DNA of 64,000 nucleotides from an uncultured Shimia sp. GTDB taxonomy: Bacteria; Pseudomonadota; Alphaproteobacteria; Rhodobacterales; Rhodobacteraceae. Below are positions 38,571-46,923 of this stretch, in pieces. A program made the translations under genes and the position numbers. How positions within the stretch are numbered: position 1 is the stretch's first letter; each line of letters opens with the position of its first letter. The DNA is taken from positions 124,001 through 188,000 of the forward strand of contig NZ_CANMJE010000002.1 in the NCBI RefSeq assembly GCF_947498095.1. The letters run 5' to 3'. The notes beneath the pieces were generated by a model. The model was not told the origin of the DNA. It did no database searches and was given only the letters and a program-made list of their open reading frames with translations.

Positions 38571-40145
38571 ATGTTTTACCGTTTTATGACGGGTGCCGCA
38601 GCCGTGGCCCTAAGCACAAGCGCAGCGATGGCAGATTATTCGCTGACCGTTCTGCACACCAACGATTTCCACGCTCGATTTGAACCCATCAGCAAATATG
38701 ACTCGGGCTGCTCGGAAGACAGCAACGCCGAAGGCAAATGCTTTGGTGGCTCGGCGCGCCTTATCACCGCCGTGGCCGATGCGCGTGCGCGTTCAAACAA
38801 TTCGATCCTCGTTGATGGCGGGGACCAGTTCCAAGGCACACTGTTTTATACCTATTACAAAGGTCAGGCTGCCGCCGAGATGATGAACAAACTGGGCTAT
38901 GACGGCATGACCGTCGGCAACCACGAGTTCGATGATGGCCCCGAAGTGCTGCGCGGGTTTATGGACGCGGTTGATTTCCCAGTTCTGATGTCAAACGCTG
39001 ACGTCAGCGGTGAAGAGCTTCTGGCGGGCAAGCTGGCAAAATCCACGGTCATTGAGCGTGGCGGAGAAAAGATTGGCCTCATTGGCCTGACCCCGGAAGA
39101 CACCGATGAGCTGGCCAGCCCCGGTCCGAATGTCACCTTTTCCGATCCGGTTGCCGCCGTTCAGGGCGAAGTCGACAAGCTGACCGAAATGGGCGTGAAC
39201 AAGATCATCGTGCTCAGCCACTCAGGCTATGGCGTTGACCAGCATGTTGCCGCCAACACAACTGGTGTGGACGTGATCGTCGGTGGCCACGACAACACAT
39301 ACCTTTCCAACACTTCGGATCGCGCCAAGGGTCCATATCCGACCATGGTCGGTAACACGGCCATCGTACAGGCCTATGCTTATGGCAAGTTCCTTGGCGA
39401 GTTGAACGTGACCTTTAATGATGCCGGAGAAATCATCGAAGCCACCGGTGAGCCGATCATCATGGATGCCTCGGTCGAAGAAGATGCGGGCACCAAGGCG
39501 CGGATTGCGGAACTTGCGGGTCCTCTGGAAGAAATTCGCCAGCGTGTCGTGGCCTCGGCAGCTGATGCGATTGAGGGCGACCGCTCGGTCTGTCGCGTTC
39601 AGGAATGCGCGATGGGCAATCTGGTGGCCGACGCCATGCTGGACCGCGTGGCCGATCAGGGCGTGACCATCGCTATTGCCAATTCGGGTGGCTTGCGCGC
39701 GTCGATTGATGCAGGCGAAGTGACAATGGGCGAAGTGCTGACCGTTCTACCGTTTCAGAACACCCTCTCGACGTTTGAGGTCTCAGGACAGACAGTCATT
39801 GACGCCTTGGAAAACGGCGTGAGCCAGGTGGAAGAAGTCAAAGGCCGGTTCCCGCAAGTTGCGGGACTGAAGTTCACCTGGGACAGTTCAAAACCTGCAA
39901 ACGAAGGCCGTGTTGCTGAAGTCATGGTAATGAAAGACGGCGCTTGGGCTCCGATTGACCCAGCTGCGACCTATATCCTGGTCTCGAACAACTATGTGCG
40001 TGGCGGAGGCGACGGCTACAAGATGTTCCGCAGCGCGGCCAATGCTTATGACTATGGTCCCGATTTGGCGGATGTCACGGCAGAGTATATGGCCAAGAAC
40101 GCACCCTATACGCCTTACACGGACGGGCGTATCTCGATGAAGTAA
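38571..40145 (+). CDS. Periplasmic 5'-nucleotidase/UshA-like phosphoesterase
   Basis: This 524-aa secreted metallophosphoesterase has a signal peptide (about residues 1-22, ending TSAAMA). The N-terminal calcineurin-like domain carries LHTNDFHAR, VDGGDQFQG, GNHEFDDG and VGGHDNT as metal ligands. The C-terminal 5'-nucleotidase domain (about 330-520) has NSGGLRASIDAG and RGGGDGYKMF. It probably releases phosphate and nucleosides from nucleotides outside the cytoplasm. The start follows GGGAG, and a strong terminator follows the stop codon. Confidence 0.93.
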   Translation: MFYRFMTGAAAVALSTSAAMADYSLTVLHTNDFHARFEPISKYDSGCSEDSNAEGKCFGGSARLITAVADARARSNNSILVDGGDQFQGTLFYTYYKGQAAAEMMNKLGYDGMTVGNHEFDDGPEVLRGFMDAVDFPVLMSNADVSGEELLAGKLAKSTVIERGGEKIGLIGLTPEDTDELASPGPNVTFSDPVAAVQGEVDKLTEMGVNKIIVLSHSGYGVDQHVAANTTGVDVIVGGHDNTYLSNTSDRAKGPYPTMVGNTAIVQAYAYGKFLGELNVTFNDAGEIIEATGEPIIMDASVEEDAGTKARIAELAGPLEEIRQRVVASAADAIEGDRSVCRVQECAMGNLVADAMLDRVADQGVTIAIANSGGLRASIDAGEVTMGEVLTVLPFQNTLSTFEVSGQTVIDALENGVSQVEEVKGRFPQVAGLKFTWDSSKPANEGRVAEVMVMKDGAWAPIDPAATYILVSNNYVRGGGDGYKMFRSAANAYDYGPDLADVTAEYMAKNAPYTPYTDGRISMK

Positions 40146-40165
40146 CACGTCGCTTGACCTTGCAC

Positions 40166-40197
40166 GCCCTCGCCGGGAAACTGGCGGGGGCTTTTTT
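40166..40197 (+). terminator. Rho-independent terminator after the 5'-nucleotidase
   Basis: GCCCTCGCC (40166-40174) pairs with GGCGGGGGC (40183-40191) (one T-G pair) followed by six T residues. Confidence 0.9.
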
Positions 40198-40208
40198 ACG
40201 GGGCAGGT

Positions 40209-40514
40209 ATGGATCACCCGCTGTTCGATCTTATTAATCAGAAAATTCTTCAGGCTGAAGAAGACGGCCTTTTTGACAATCTGGAAGGTGCGGGCAAACC
40301 ATTGCCTAAGGTGGATGACCCCGAAAACGCGCTTATCAACCGTCTGGTGCGCGAAAGCGGCGGTGCGCCCGAGTTCGTCTCGCTTAGCCGGGAACTGGCG
40401 GCTTTGCGCGCAGAGTTGCGTGAAACCACAGATCGCACCCGACGTCAGGACATCCTAAAAGACATGTCCATGATGGAGGCGCGGATTGAACTGGCGCGGA
40501 AATCCTATCGCTAA
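40209..40514 (+). CDS. DUF1992 (DnaJ-homologue-like) protein
   Basis: The 101-aa helical protein matches the DUF1992/DnaJ homologue subfamily C member 28-like family: DLINQKILQAEEDGLFDNLEG with the conserved GxGKPL (GAGKPLPKVDD). It has no J-domain HPD. Function is unknown, possibly chaperone-related. It converges with the downstream sulfotransferase. Confidence 0.85.
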   Translation: MDHPLFDLINQKILQAEEDGLFDNLEGAGKPLPKVDDPENALINRLVRESGGAPEFVSLSRELAALRAELRETTDRTRRQDILKDMSMMEARIELARKSYR

Positions 40515-40520
40515 GACCGA

Positions 40521-42272
40521 TTAGAGATCGAGTTCAGGCCAAAGAGATTTGTCGAGGTTGCGAATGAAGGGCTGCAACTGTTCTTCCATAACCCGCCAGC
40601 CACCAACCGATTTCTTGTGCACACCCTGACGTACCTGTGTGACGGATGCAGTTCGCACCTGTGCACGGTTTTTTTGCGGCGCCATCATCTCGGGCACCCA
40701 GTCAAGATCGCAAAACGCGGCCATGTCTTTCGAATATTTTTCAACATCCGACACCAGGTCTTGATAGTGGATGGTCAGGAACTGCCCTTCAAACTCTGAC
40801 GCCCAATGGTTCATATAGCGCCGATACAGGTTCGCCTGGAGCGCGATATGGCGCAGATCGTTGGTGAAGCGCATCCATTCGCTTTTAAAATGCTGGCGCC
40901 ACATGGACAGTGCTACTTCTCGCGGATCGCGTTCTATATGGATGATCTTAGCGCCCGGTATCCCGTGCAGCATCGCGCCGATATAGCGATAGTTCGCGGG
41001 CATCTTGTCGACGATCGCGCTGGCATTGGCGGCATGGGCAGGCAGGCTTTTGTAAAACGTCTCTGCAAAGAGAGCCGGGTCAAACGCACCGCCTTGATCT
41101 TGGATTTTGCGATAGGCCCGTGGCACTGCGGAAAGCTCGCCACAACTGGTAACATCCGGGTGCGCTGACAGGATCATTTCGGTCAGCGTAGTGCCGGAAC
41201 GAGGCTGACCGACGACGAACAGGGGCCTGGGGCGACCTGCTAGTGCGGATGTCAGAACGGCCGGTCCGGCAGGTGTTACCTGCAGAGTATCTTCAAATGC
41301 GCGTGCCTCATTTTCAGGGTGGTGCACAAACAGATAAGCCAGCCCGGCCTTGGCCTTCGCCAAATACTTTCCGGCAGCCTTGTGATCTTTTTCGGCAAAA
41401 TAGAGATTGCCCAACGCCATGCAGAGACGGCACCAGCTGTCGGTGCCTTTGGCATGCATTGTCAACATTTTCTCAGCATCCAAAATCAGAGAGGGGCGTT
41501 CATCGGGTGTCGCAATCCCAGCTAATTTGGTTAACGGGGCAATGGTGTCTGGCGCAAGCTGGTGCGAGCGGGTCAAGGTGATCTTTGCCTCGTCAACCTG
41601 CCCCAAGGCCAAATACACATCTGCTTGCGCGATCAAGAGGTGGGTATCGTCGGGGTTGGCTTTGAGCGGAGCTGCAAGCGTTTGGCGTGCCAAGTCTGAT
41701 CGGAACGTGTCCAAATAGAGCTGCGTTAGTTTTTCGGTCGCGATCGGATGGTTTGGGACTTCGTTCAGGAGGGTTTGGTAGTCTGCCTCGGCTAGATCGT
41801 GGTTCTCCTGGATGGCGTAAGCATCGCCTCGCATGACCAAAAGATTGGCGCGATATTCGCGGGCTGTGTCCAGCCCTCTGGTGGCTGCTGCAATGACCTT
41901 GTCGGGTTGCGCCGTCAGTTCGGCACTAAAGGCCAGAAGGTGGCACAGTTTGGAGGGATCTTTGCGCCGCGCCAGCAGTTGGTTTGCCAGCGCTTCAGCT
42001 TTGTCATGACGCCCTACGACGATATAGGCGTGCACAAGATTGTTTTGATATTCCTCGTGGTTTGGCTCAAGCTTCACCGCTTTTAAGAAGTATTGAAACG
42101 CCTCACGCCCCTGATCCGCGCTGGCCAGTGCTGTCCCAGCAATGGTCGCAAAGTGCGCCTCTCTGGGGAACTTCTTTACGGCGCGTTTGGCCAGTTTTGC
42201 TGCGGCAGAGAACTGACCTGCCTGCAATTGTGCGGTCAGTTTTTCCGAGATTTGCTGCAGTGTTTGGGTCAT
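40521..42272 (-). CDS. TPR-containing sulfotransferase (tandem copy 2)
   Basis: The 583-aa protein has N-terminal tetratricopeptide-like repeats (about residues 10-320) and a C-terminal PAPS-dependent sulfotransferase domain (about 325-560). The 5'-phosphosulfate loop FVVGQPRSGTTLTEMILSAHP and the IHIERDPREVALSMWRQHF 3'-phosphate motif are visible. It transfers a sulfuryl group to an unknown acceptor (protein, lipid or glycan). A tail ending KSLWPELDL is shared with its neighbour. I trim the ORF start to 42272. It lies 46 bp downstream of its paralogue. Confidence 0.9.
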   Translation of the reverse strand: MTQTLQQISEKLTAQLQAGQFSAAAKLAKRAVKKFPREAHFATIAGTALASADQGREAFQYFLKAVKLEPNHEEYQNNLVHAYIVVGRHDKAEALANQLLARRKDPSKLCHLLAFSAELTAQPDKVIAAATRGLDTAREYRANLLVMRGDAYAIQENHDLAEADYQTLLNEVPNHPIATEKLTQLYLDTFRSDLARQTLAAPLKANPDDTHLLIAQADVYLALGQVDEAKITLTRSHQLAPDTIAPLTKLAGIATPDERPSLILDAEKMLTMHAKGTDSWCRLCMALGNLYFAEKDHKAAGKYLAKAKAGLAYLFVHHPENEARAFEDTLQVTPAGPAVLTSALAGRPRPLFVVGQPRSGTTLTEMILSAHPDVTSCGELSAVPRAYRKIQDQGGAFDPALFAETFYKSLPAHAANASAIVDKMPANYRYIGAMLHGIPGAKIIHIERDPREVALSMWRQHFKSEWMRFTNDLRHIALQANLYRRYMNHWASEFEGQFLTIHYQDLVSDVEKYSKDMAAFCDLDWVPEMMAPQKNRAQVRTASVTQVRQGVHKKSVGGWRVMEEQLQPFIRNLDKSLWPELDL

Positions 42273-42318
42273 GATGGGCTTTCCATTTTGGCGTGTTGGC
42301 GCGGTCGTGCAGTCGGGG

Positions 42319-44067
42319 TCAATGGTCCAATTCAGGCCAGAGTTCGGGATCAAGTCCGTCGACAAAGGGTTTCAGAGCGTCTTTGACCACATGCCATCCA
42401 CCAAGGGATTTTTGGTGAACACCTTGGCGCACTTGAGACGCCGAAGCCGTGCGGACCCGCGCCTTGTTTTTTTCCGGGGCCGCCATTTGAGGTGCCCATT
42501 CCAGACCACAATGTTCGGCCATCCGCTTTGAGCTGCCCTCGACGTCGGATACAACCTCGCGGTAGTCCAGCGTCAGAATACGGTCGCCGTAGACCTCTTC
42601 CCAATGCTGGATGTAGCGTTTGTAAAGATTGGCCGTGTGCGCCATTGCGCCAAGATCGAACGTGTAGTTCATGCTGGGTGAGCTGAACGTGCGTCGCCAC
42701 ATTGACAGAGCGACGTCACGTGGGTCACGGCCAATGTGAATGACGCGCGCATTGGGCAGCGCGCTCAGCAGAAAGCCGACATAGGCATAGTTTGGTGGCA
42801 ACTTGTCGACAAAAGCTCGCGCGCCGTCATTCAGAGCAGGAACGCACGAGTAATAGTCCTCGGCAAACCGCTCAGGCTCTAGGGGCGCATCTTGATCCAG
42901 CAGGGCACGGCTATACGTCATCCCACCAGGTAACTCTCCGCAGGATTGTACATCTGGATGGGCAGACAAGATCATCTCAGTTAGTGTTGTGCCAGAACGC
43001 GGCTGGCCAATGACAAATATGGGTGTCAGCCCGTCATTTGGTGCAGGTATCTGATCAGCACTACCGATCGGAAACCGTTTGCAGATTTCGGCATACTCTG
43101 CATCCGCAGCAGCCCGGTCATAAGGTCTGGATTGCGCTGCCGCCGCGTTGGATTGAGCAAGAAAGTTTGCGGCCTCTGTGTACTCTCCTTTTTGAAACAA
43201 AAGGTTGCCCATAGCGAGTTTCAGATCAACCTGAACCGGTGATCTGCGGGGTGCGTTTGCCAACGCTTTGCGCAACCGTGGCTCAAGCGCCAGATTGTCC
43301 TCTTTCGACTGTAGGTGGACAAGTTGAATAAAGGCATCCCCGTGCAGTGGGTCGATTTCGAGAACCTTGTAGTGGTTTTCGATGGCCTCTTCCAAATGTC
43401 CGGAATCCGTTAGCGACGTCGCATACCGGTAACGGGCCAACAGGTGTTTCGGATCAATCTCCAACGCTGTTTTTATGGCGTCCAGAGCTTCGTCATGCTG
43501 TTCGAGACTGGACAGTGCAAATCCGAGATTGGACAAGAAGGACGGGTCCTTTGGGCTCAGCTCGCGTGCCTTTTGCAAATCTGCGACAGCGTTTTCGAAC
43601 TCTTCGATCTCGCAATAAGTGATGCCGCGCAGATTGTAGGCCTGTGCATGTATAGGGTCTGCGGCGATGGCCTGGTTGCAAACTTCGATCACCTCTTGTG
43701 GCATCTTGCGGCCCGTCATCGAGCCGGCCTTGTAGTGATAGAGCTCAGCCGGGTTCTCGCGACGGTTGATCAGCTTGTCGATCAACGCTTCGGCTTTGGC
43801 GTGTTCGCCTGCCATGATCATGGCCCGGATCAGGTTGTTCTGGAACCCTTCGTTGCTTGGTGTCAGCTTGAGTGCCTTGTTAAAGCTGGAAACAGCTTCG
43901 CGGGCCTTGCCCATCTGCGCATAGGCCGTGCCAGCAATGTTGAACAGTTCAGCGTCCTTGGGAAACTTCTTGCCCGCGGCACTGGCTGTTTTCGCAGCCT
44001 GGGCAAACTTGCCGTTGTTCAGCAATCCGACGGCTTTTTCCCAATGTTGACGAGCTGTGACGGCCAT
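42319..44067 (-). CDS. TPR-containing sulfotransferase (tandem copy 1)
   Basis: This 582-aa protein has the same architecture as the neighbour: TPR-like repeats (about 1-320), then a sulfotransferase domain with FVIGQPRSGTTLTEMILSAH and IHIGRDPRDVALSMWRRTF. Nearly every motif in copy 2 recurs here, including the C-terminal VRQGVH.KS.GGW and PELD ending, so the pair arose by tandem duplication and then diverged. It is expressed upstream of copy 2. The acceptor is unknown. Confidence 0.9.
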   Translation of the reverse strand: MAVTARQHWEKAVGLLNNGKFAQAAKTASAAGKKFPKDAELFNIAGTAYAQMGKAREAVSSFNKALKLTPSNEGFQNNLIRAMIMAGEHAKAEALIDKLINRRENPAELYHYKAGSMTGRKMPQEVIEVCNQAIAADPIHAQAYNLRGITYCEIEEFENAVADLQKARELSPKDPSFLSNLGFALSSLEQHDEALDAIKTALEIDPKHLLARYRYATSLTDSGHLEEAIENHYKVLEIDPLHGDAFIQLVHLQSKEDNLALEPRLRKALANAPRRSPVQVDLKLAMGNLLFQKGEYTEAANFLAQSNAAAAQSRPYDRAAADAEYAEICKRFPIGSADQIPAPNDGLTPIFVIGQPRSGTTLTEMILSAHPDVQSCGELPGGMTYSRALLDQDAPLEPERFAEDYYSCVPALNDGARAFVDKLPPNYAYVGFLLSALPNARVIHIGRDPRDVALSMWRRTFSSPSMNYTFDLGAMAHTANLYKRYIQHWEEVYGDRILTLDYREVVSDVEGSSKRMAEHCGLEWAPQMAAPEKNKARVRTASASQVRQGVHQKSLGGWHVVKDALKPFVDGLDPELWPELDH

Positions 44068-44149
44068 TGCAGAATTCCTTGTCGACGGGGTCTGAGCACA
44101 TATGCATTTTATCGGTGAGCAACCGGTTGCTCAATGCTAGGGTTTAACC

Positions 44150-44824
44150 ATGTGCGGAAGATTTGCAATCACATTGCCCCCTGATGCGATGGCGCAGCTG
44201 TTTGCGGCGTCGCCTGCAAATGATTTGCCTAATGTGCCGAATTACAACGTCTGTCCGACCACACAAATTCATGTGGTGCGCCACGCAGAAACCGGGCGAC
44301 AGCTGGTATCGATGCGTTGGGGGTTTTTGCCGCATTGGTACAAAGCTACGGACGGTGGGCCTTTGTTGATCAACGCGCGGGCTGAAACCATCGCAGAAAA
44401 GCCGGCCTTTCGCGCGGCATGTCGCGCGCGCCGGTGTTTGATCCCGGTGACAGGATTTTATGAATGGACCAAGGACGAGGCCGGAACTCGCTGGCCTTGG
44501 TACATCCATACGGACGGTCCGCTGGCACTGGCCGGGGTCTGGCAGACGTGGCAAAGCGAAGACGGTCAGATGGACACCTGCGCGATTGTCACAACGGGTG
44601 CCAATGCGCCGATGTCGGCTATTCACCACCGAATGCCGGTGATCCTTGATCCTTCGGACTGGGGGTTGTGGCTGGGCGAGCAGGGGCATGGTGCGGCGAC
44701 GCTCATGCAATCTGCGCCTGATGACCTCTTGTCGTGGCATCAGGTGGACCGTGCCGTAAACTCCAACCGTGCCAGCGGTCCGGAACTCATCGAACCGTTA
44801 AACCAGCCTGAAAATCCAACCTGA
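44150..44824 (+). CDS. yedK: SOS response-associated peptidase / abasic-site DNA-protein crosslinker (SRAP)
   Basis: This is a 224-aa YedK/HMCES protein. Cys2 (MCGRFA) forms the thiazolidine crosslink to abasic sites in single-stranded DNA after Met removal. The other active-site residues are in NARAET, CLIPVTGFYEW and IHHRMPV. It shields abasic DNA during replication. It is divergent from the sulfotransferase pair with 82 bp between. Confidence 0.94.
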   Translation: MCGRFAITLPPDAMAQLFAASPANDLPNVPNYNVCPTTQIHVVRHAETGRQLVSMRWGFLPHWYKATDGGPLLINARAETIAEKPAFRAACRARRCLIPVTGFYEWTKDEAGTRWPWYIHTDGPLALAGVWQTWQSEDGQMDTCAIVTTGANAPMSAIHHRMPVILDPSDWGLWLGEQGHGAATLMQSAPDDLLSWHQVDRAVNSNRASGPELIEPLNQPENPT

Positions 44825-44933
44825 TTTTCAAGATTTTCAAACTAATCCTTCATGAGAACGCGGGCGCCTTGGGGTTGGACCTGTCGGAGTGGGGCAGCCA
44901 TGATAGGGCAACGCCATTTGACGAGACCCGATT

Positions 44934-45755
44934 ATGAGCACCTCTGAGTATTATGCCCCACAGGGCGGCCTGCCACCCCAGACGCAGATCCTCACGGATC
45001 GCGCCGTGTTTACTGAAGCCTATGCGGTCATCCCAAAGGGGACGCTGACGGACATTGTAACGTCATTCCTGCCGTTCTGGTCCGACGCCCGGTTTTGGGT
45101 CATTGCCCGCCCAATGTCAGGCTTTGCGGAAACATTCTCTCACTATATTGCCGAGGTGGCTCCGGGAGGCGGCAGCACGCGCCCCGAGTTGGACGCCGAG
45201 GCTCAGGCAGTCCTGTTTGTAGTTTCCGGTGCAATCACGGTCACCATCGAGGGACAGGGTCACGAGATGGGCGAGGGTGGCTATGCCTATCTGCCCAGCG
45301 GGTGCCAATGGACGATAACAAACACAAGCGATGCTCCAGCCACATTCCACTGGATTCGCAAACGTTATGAGACGGTTGAGGGCCTGGATAAGCCCGAGGC
45401 GTTTGTCACCAACGAACGTGATGTCGATCCTGCTTGGATGCCAGACACGAATGAGACCTGGGGCACGACGCGGTTTGTCGATCAGGCCGACCTGCGTCAC
45501 GACATGCATGTCACCATCGTGACTTTCAAACCGGGTGGCGTGATCCCCTTTGCGGAAACCCATGTTATGGAACACGGGCTTTATGTGCTTGAGGGTAAAG
45601 CGGTTTACCGTCTCAATCAGGACTGGGTCGAGGTCGAAGCGGGCGATTACATGTGGCTGCGCGCCTTTTGTCCGCAAGCCTGTTATGCGGGCGGCCCCGG
45701 CAACTTCCGCTATCTGCTCTACAAAGACGTGAACCGGCATATGAGCCTCGGCTAG
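44934..45755 (+). CDS. allE: (S)-ureidoglycine aminohydrolase
   Basis: The 273-aa bicupin matches AllE/UGHY: two cupin barrels (about 50-140 and 175-265) with metal ligands in the second (PFAETHVMEHGLYVLEGKAVYRL) and the characteristic opening YYAPQGGLPPQTQ. It releases ammonia from ureidoglycine, forming ureidoglycolate in allantoin degradation. No other allantoin gene is in this window. A dispersed repeat and a GC-rich inverted repeat follow its stop. Confidence 0.9.
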   Translation: MSTSEYYAPQGGLPPQTQILTDRAVFTEAYAVIPKGTLTDIVTSFLPFWSDARFWVIARPMSGFAETFSHYIAEVAPGGGSTRPELDAEAQAVLFVVSGAITVTIEGQGHEMGEGGYAYLPSGCQWTITNTSDAPATFHWIRKRYETVEGLDKPEAFVTNERDVDPAWMPDTNETWGTTRFVDQADLRHDMHVTIVTFKPGGVIPFAETHVMEHGLYVLEGKAVYRLNQDWVEVEAGDYMWLRAFCPQACYAGGPGNFRYLLYKDVNRHMSLG

Positions 45756-45840
45756 GGCTTTGCCCCGGCACCAATGCTTCGTATTGCCGAAAGTACTCTG
45801 GGGTGAATTGGTCCTTTGGGACCAAGAGGGGCAAAGCCCC
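45755..45840 (-). repeat. Dispersed intergenic repeat, copy f, plus long-range inverted repeat
   Basis: Read on the minus strand: hairpin GGGGC-TTT-GCCCC (45828-45840), hairpin TTGGTCC...GGACCAA (45808-45825), then CCCCAGAGTACTTT followed by CGGCAATACGAAG ending at 45777. In addition, GGGCTTTGCCCC (45755-45766) directly after the allE stop codon pairs with GGGGCAAAGCCC (45828-45839). Confidence 0.65.
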
Positions 45841-45919
45841 TTGATGCCCCGCATCACAAAATTGCGCTGGCCTTTGTGTCCTTTTCCCGCAGATAACAGG
45901 GCAGACCACGGAGGGTATC

Positions 45920-46921
45920 ATGGCAGACCGCAAAACTCGCATCTTTCTGAACGGGTTCGGCCGCATTGGGCGCACGCTTTTGCGCATTCTCATGCAAGGG
46001 CGTTACCCGGATATTGAGATCGTTGGTATCAACGATATCGAGCCGCTGGAGACCTGCGCCTACCTCTTTGAATACGACAGTGTCTTTGGCACCATTTCTG
46101 GTCCCGTTGAGACTGGCGAGGCGGCACTGATTGTGAAGGGGCAAAGCATCCCGTTTCACGACGTGCGCGATTTTCGGAACCTTGATCTTTCGGATGTCGA
46201 TGTGGTGTTGGAATGCACCGGCATGGCCGGAACGCGGGCCGTGGCCGAACGCGGGCTTGAGGCGGGGGCGGCATCGGTCCTGATTTCCGGACCATCAGAC
46301 GAGGCCGATATTACGCTGGTCATGGGCGCAAATGAGGATCAATTGGGCGCCCATCGCATCGTGTCGAACGCCTCTTGCACCACCAACGCGCTGGCCCCAC
46401 TGCTCAAGCTGTTGGATGCGGAATATGGGCTGATCAGCGGTCACATGACCACGGTGCATTGTTACACCGGCAGCCAGCCAACTGTTGACAAACCACGTGG
46501 AGATTTGGCCCGCTCGCGCGCGGCAGCGCTGTCGATGGTGCCCACGACAACCAGTGCCGGGCGATTGATCGACACGGTTCTGCCCGATCTCGCAGGGCGG
46601 GTTCTGGCGCGGGCCATCCGGGTGCCGACCGCCAGTGTGTCAGCTATTGACCTGACCATCCAGACCGACCAGCCCACCACGACGGACAGTGTGAACAAGC
46701 TTCTGCGGGCCGAGACGGACAAGGCCCACCTTCTTGGCTGGACACAAAAGCCACTGGTTTCAACGGACCTGCGGATGAGGCCCGAGTCTCTGATCCTGTC
46801 AGAACGTGAAACTTCGGTCTCGGTTGGTGGCTTGCTGCGTGTCTTTGGCTGGTATGACAACGAATGGGGCTTTTCCTGCCGCATGCTGGATATGGCTCGC
46901 TTGATGGCGGCGCGCAGCTAG
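45920..46921 (+). CDS. gap: Glyceraldehyde-3-phosphate dehydrogenase paralogue (type I)
   Basis: The 333-aa protein has the NAD-binding GFGRIGR, the GINDIEPLETCAYLFEYDS segment after the first Rossmann half, the catalytic NASCTTNALAP with Cys, and the C-terminal GWYDNEWGFSCR. It oxidises glyceraldehyde-3-phosphate. The lone position away from pgk/fba suggests a second isozyme or an alternative aldehyde dehydrogenase. It converges with the SLC13 gene (2-bp gap). Confidence 0.9.
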   Translation: MADRKTRIFLNGFGRIGRTLLRILMQGRYPDIEIVGINDIEPLETCAYLFEYDSVFGTISGPVETGEAALIVKGQSIPFHDVRDFRNLDLSDVDVVLECTGMAGTRAVAERGLEAGAASVLISGPSDEADITLVMGANEDQLGAHRIVSNASCTTNALAPLLKLLDAEYGLISGHMTTVHCYTGSQPTVDKPRGDLARSRAAALSMVPTTTSAGRLIDTVLPDLAGRVLARAIRVPTASVSAIDLTIQTDQPTTTDSVNKLLRAETDKAHLLGWTQKPLVSTDLRMRPESLILSERETSVSVGGLLRVFGWYDNEWGFSCRMLDMARLMAARS

Positions 46922-46923
46922 TC

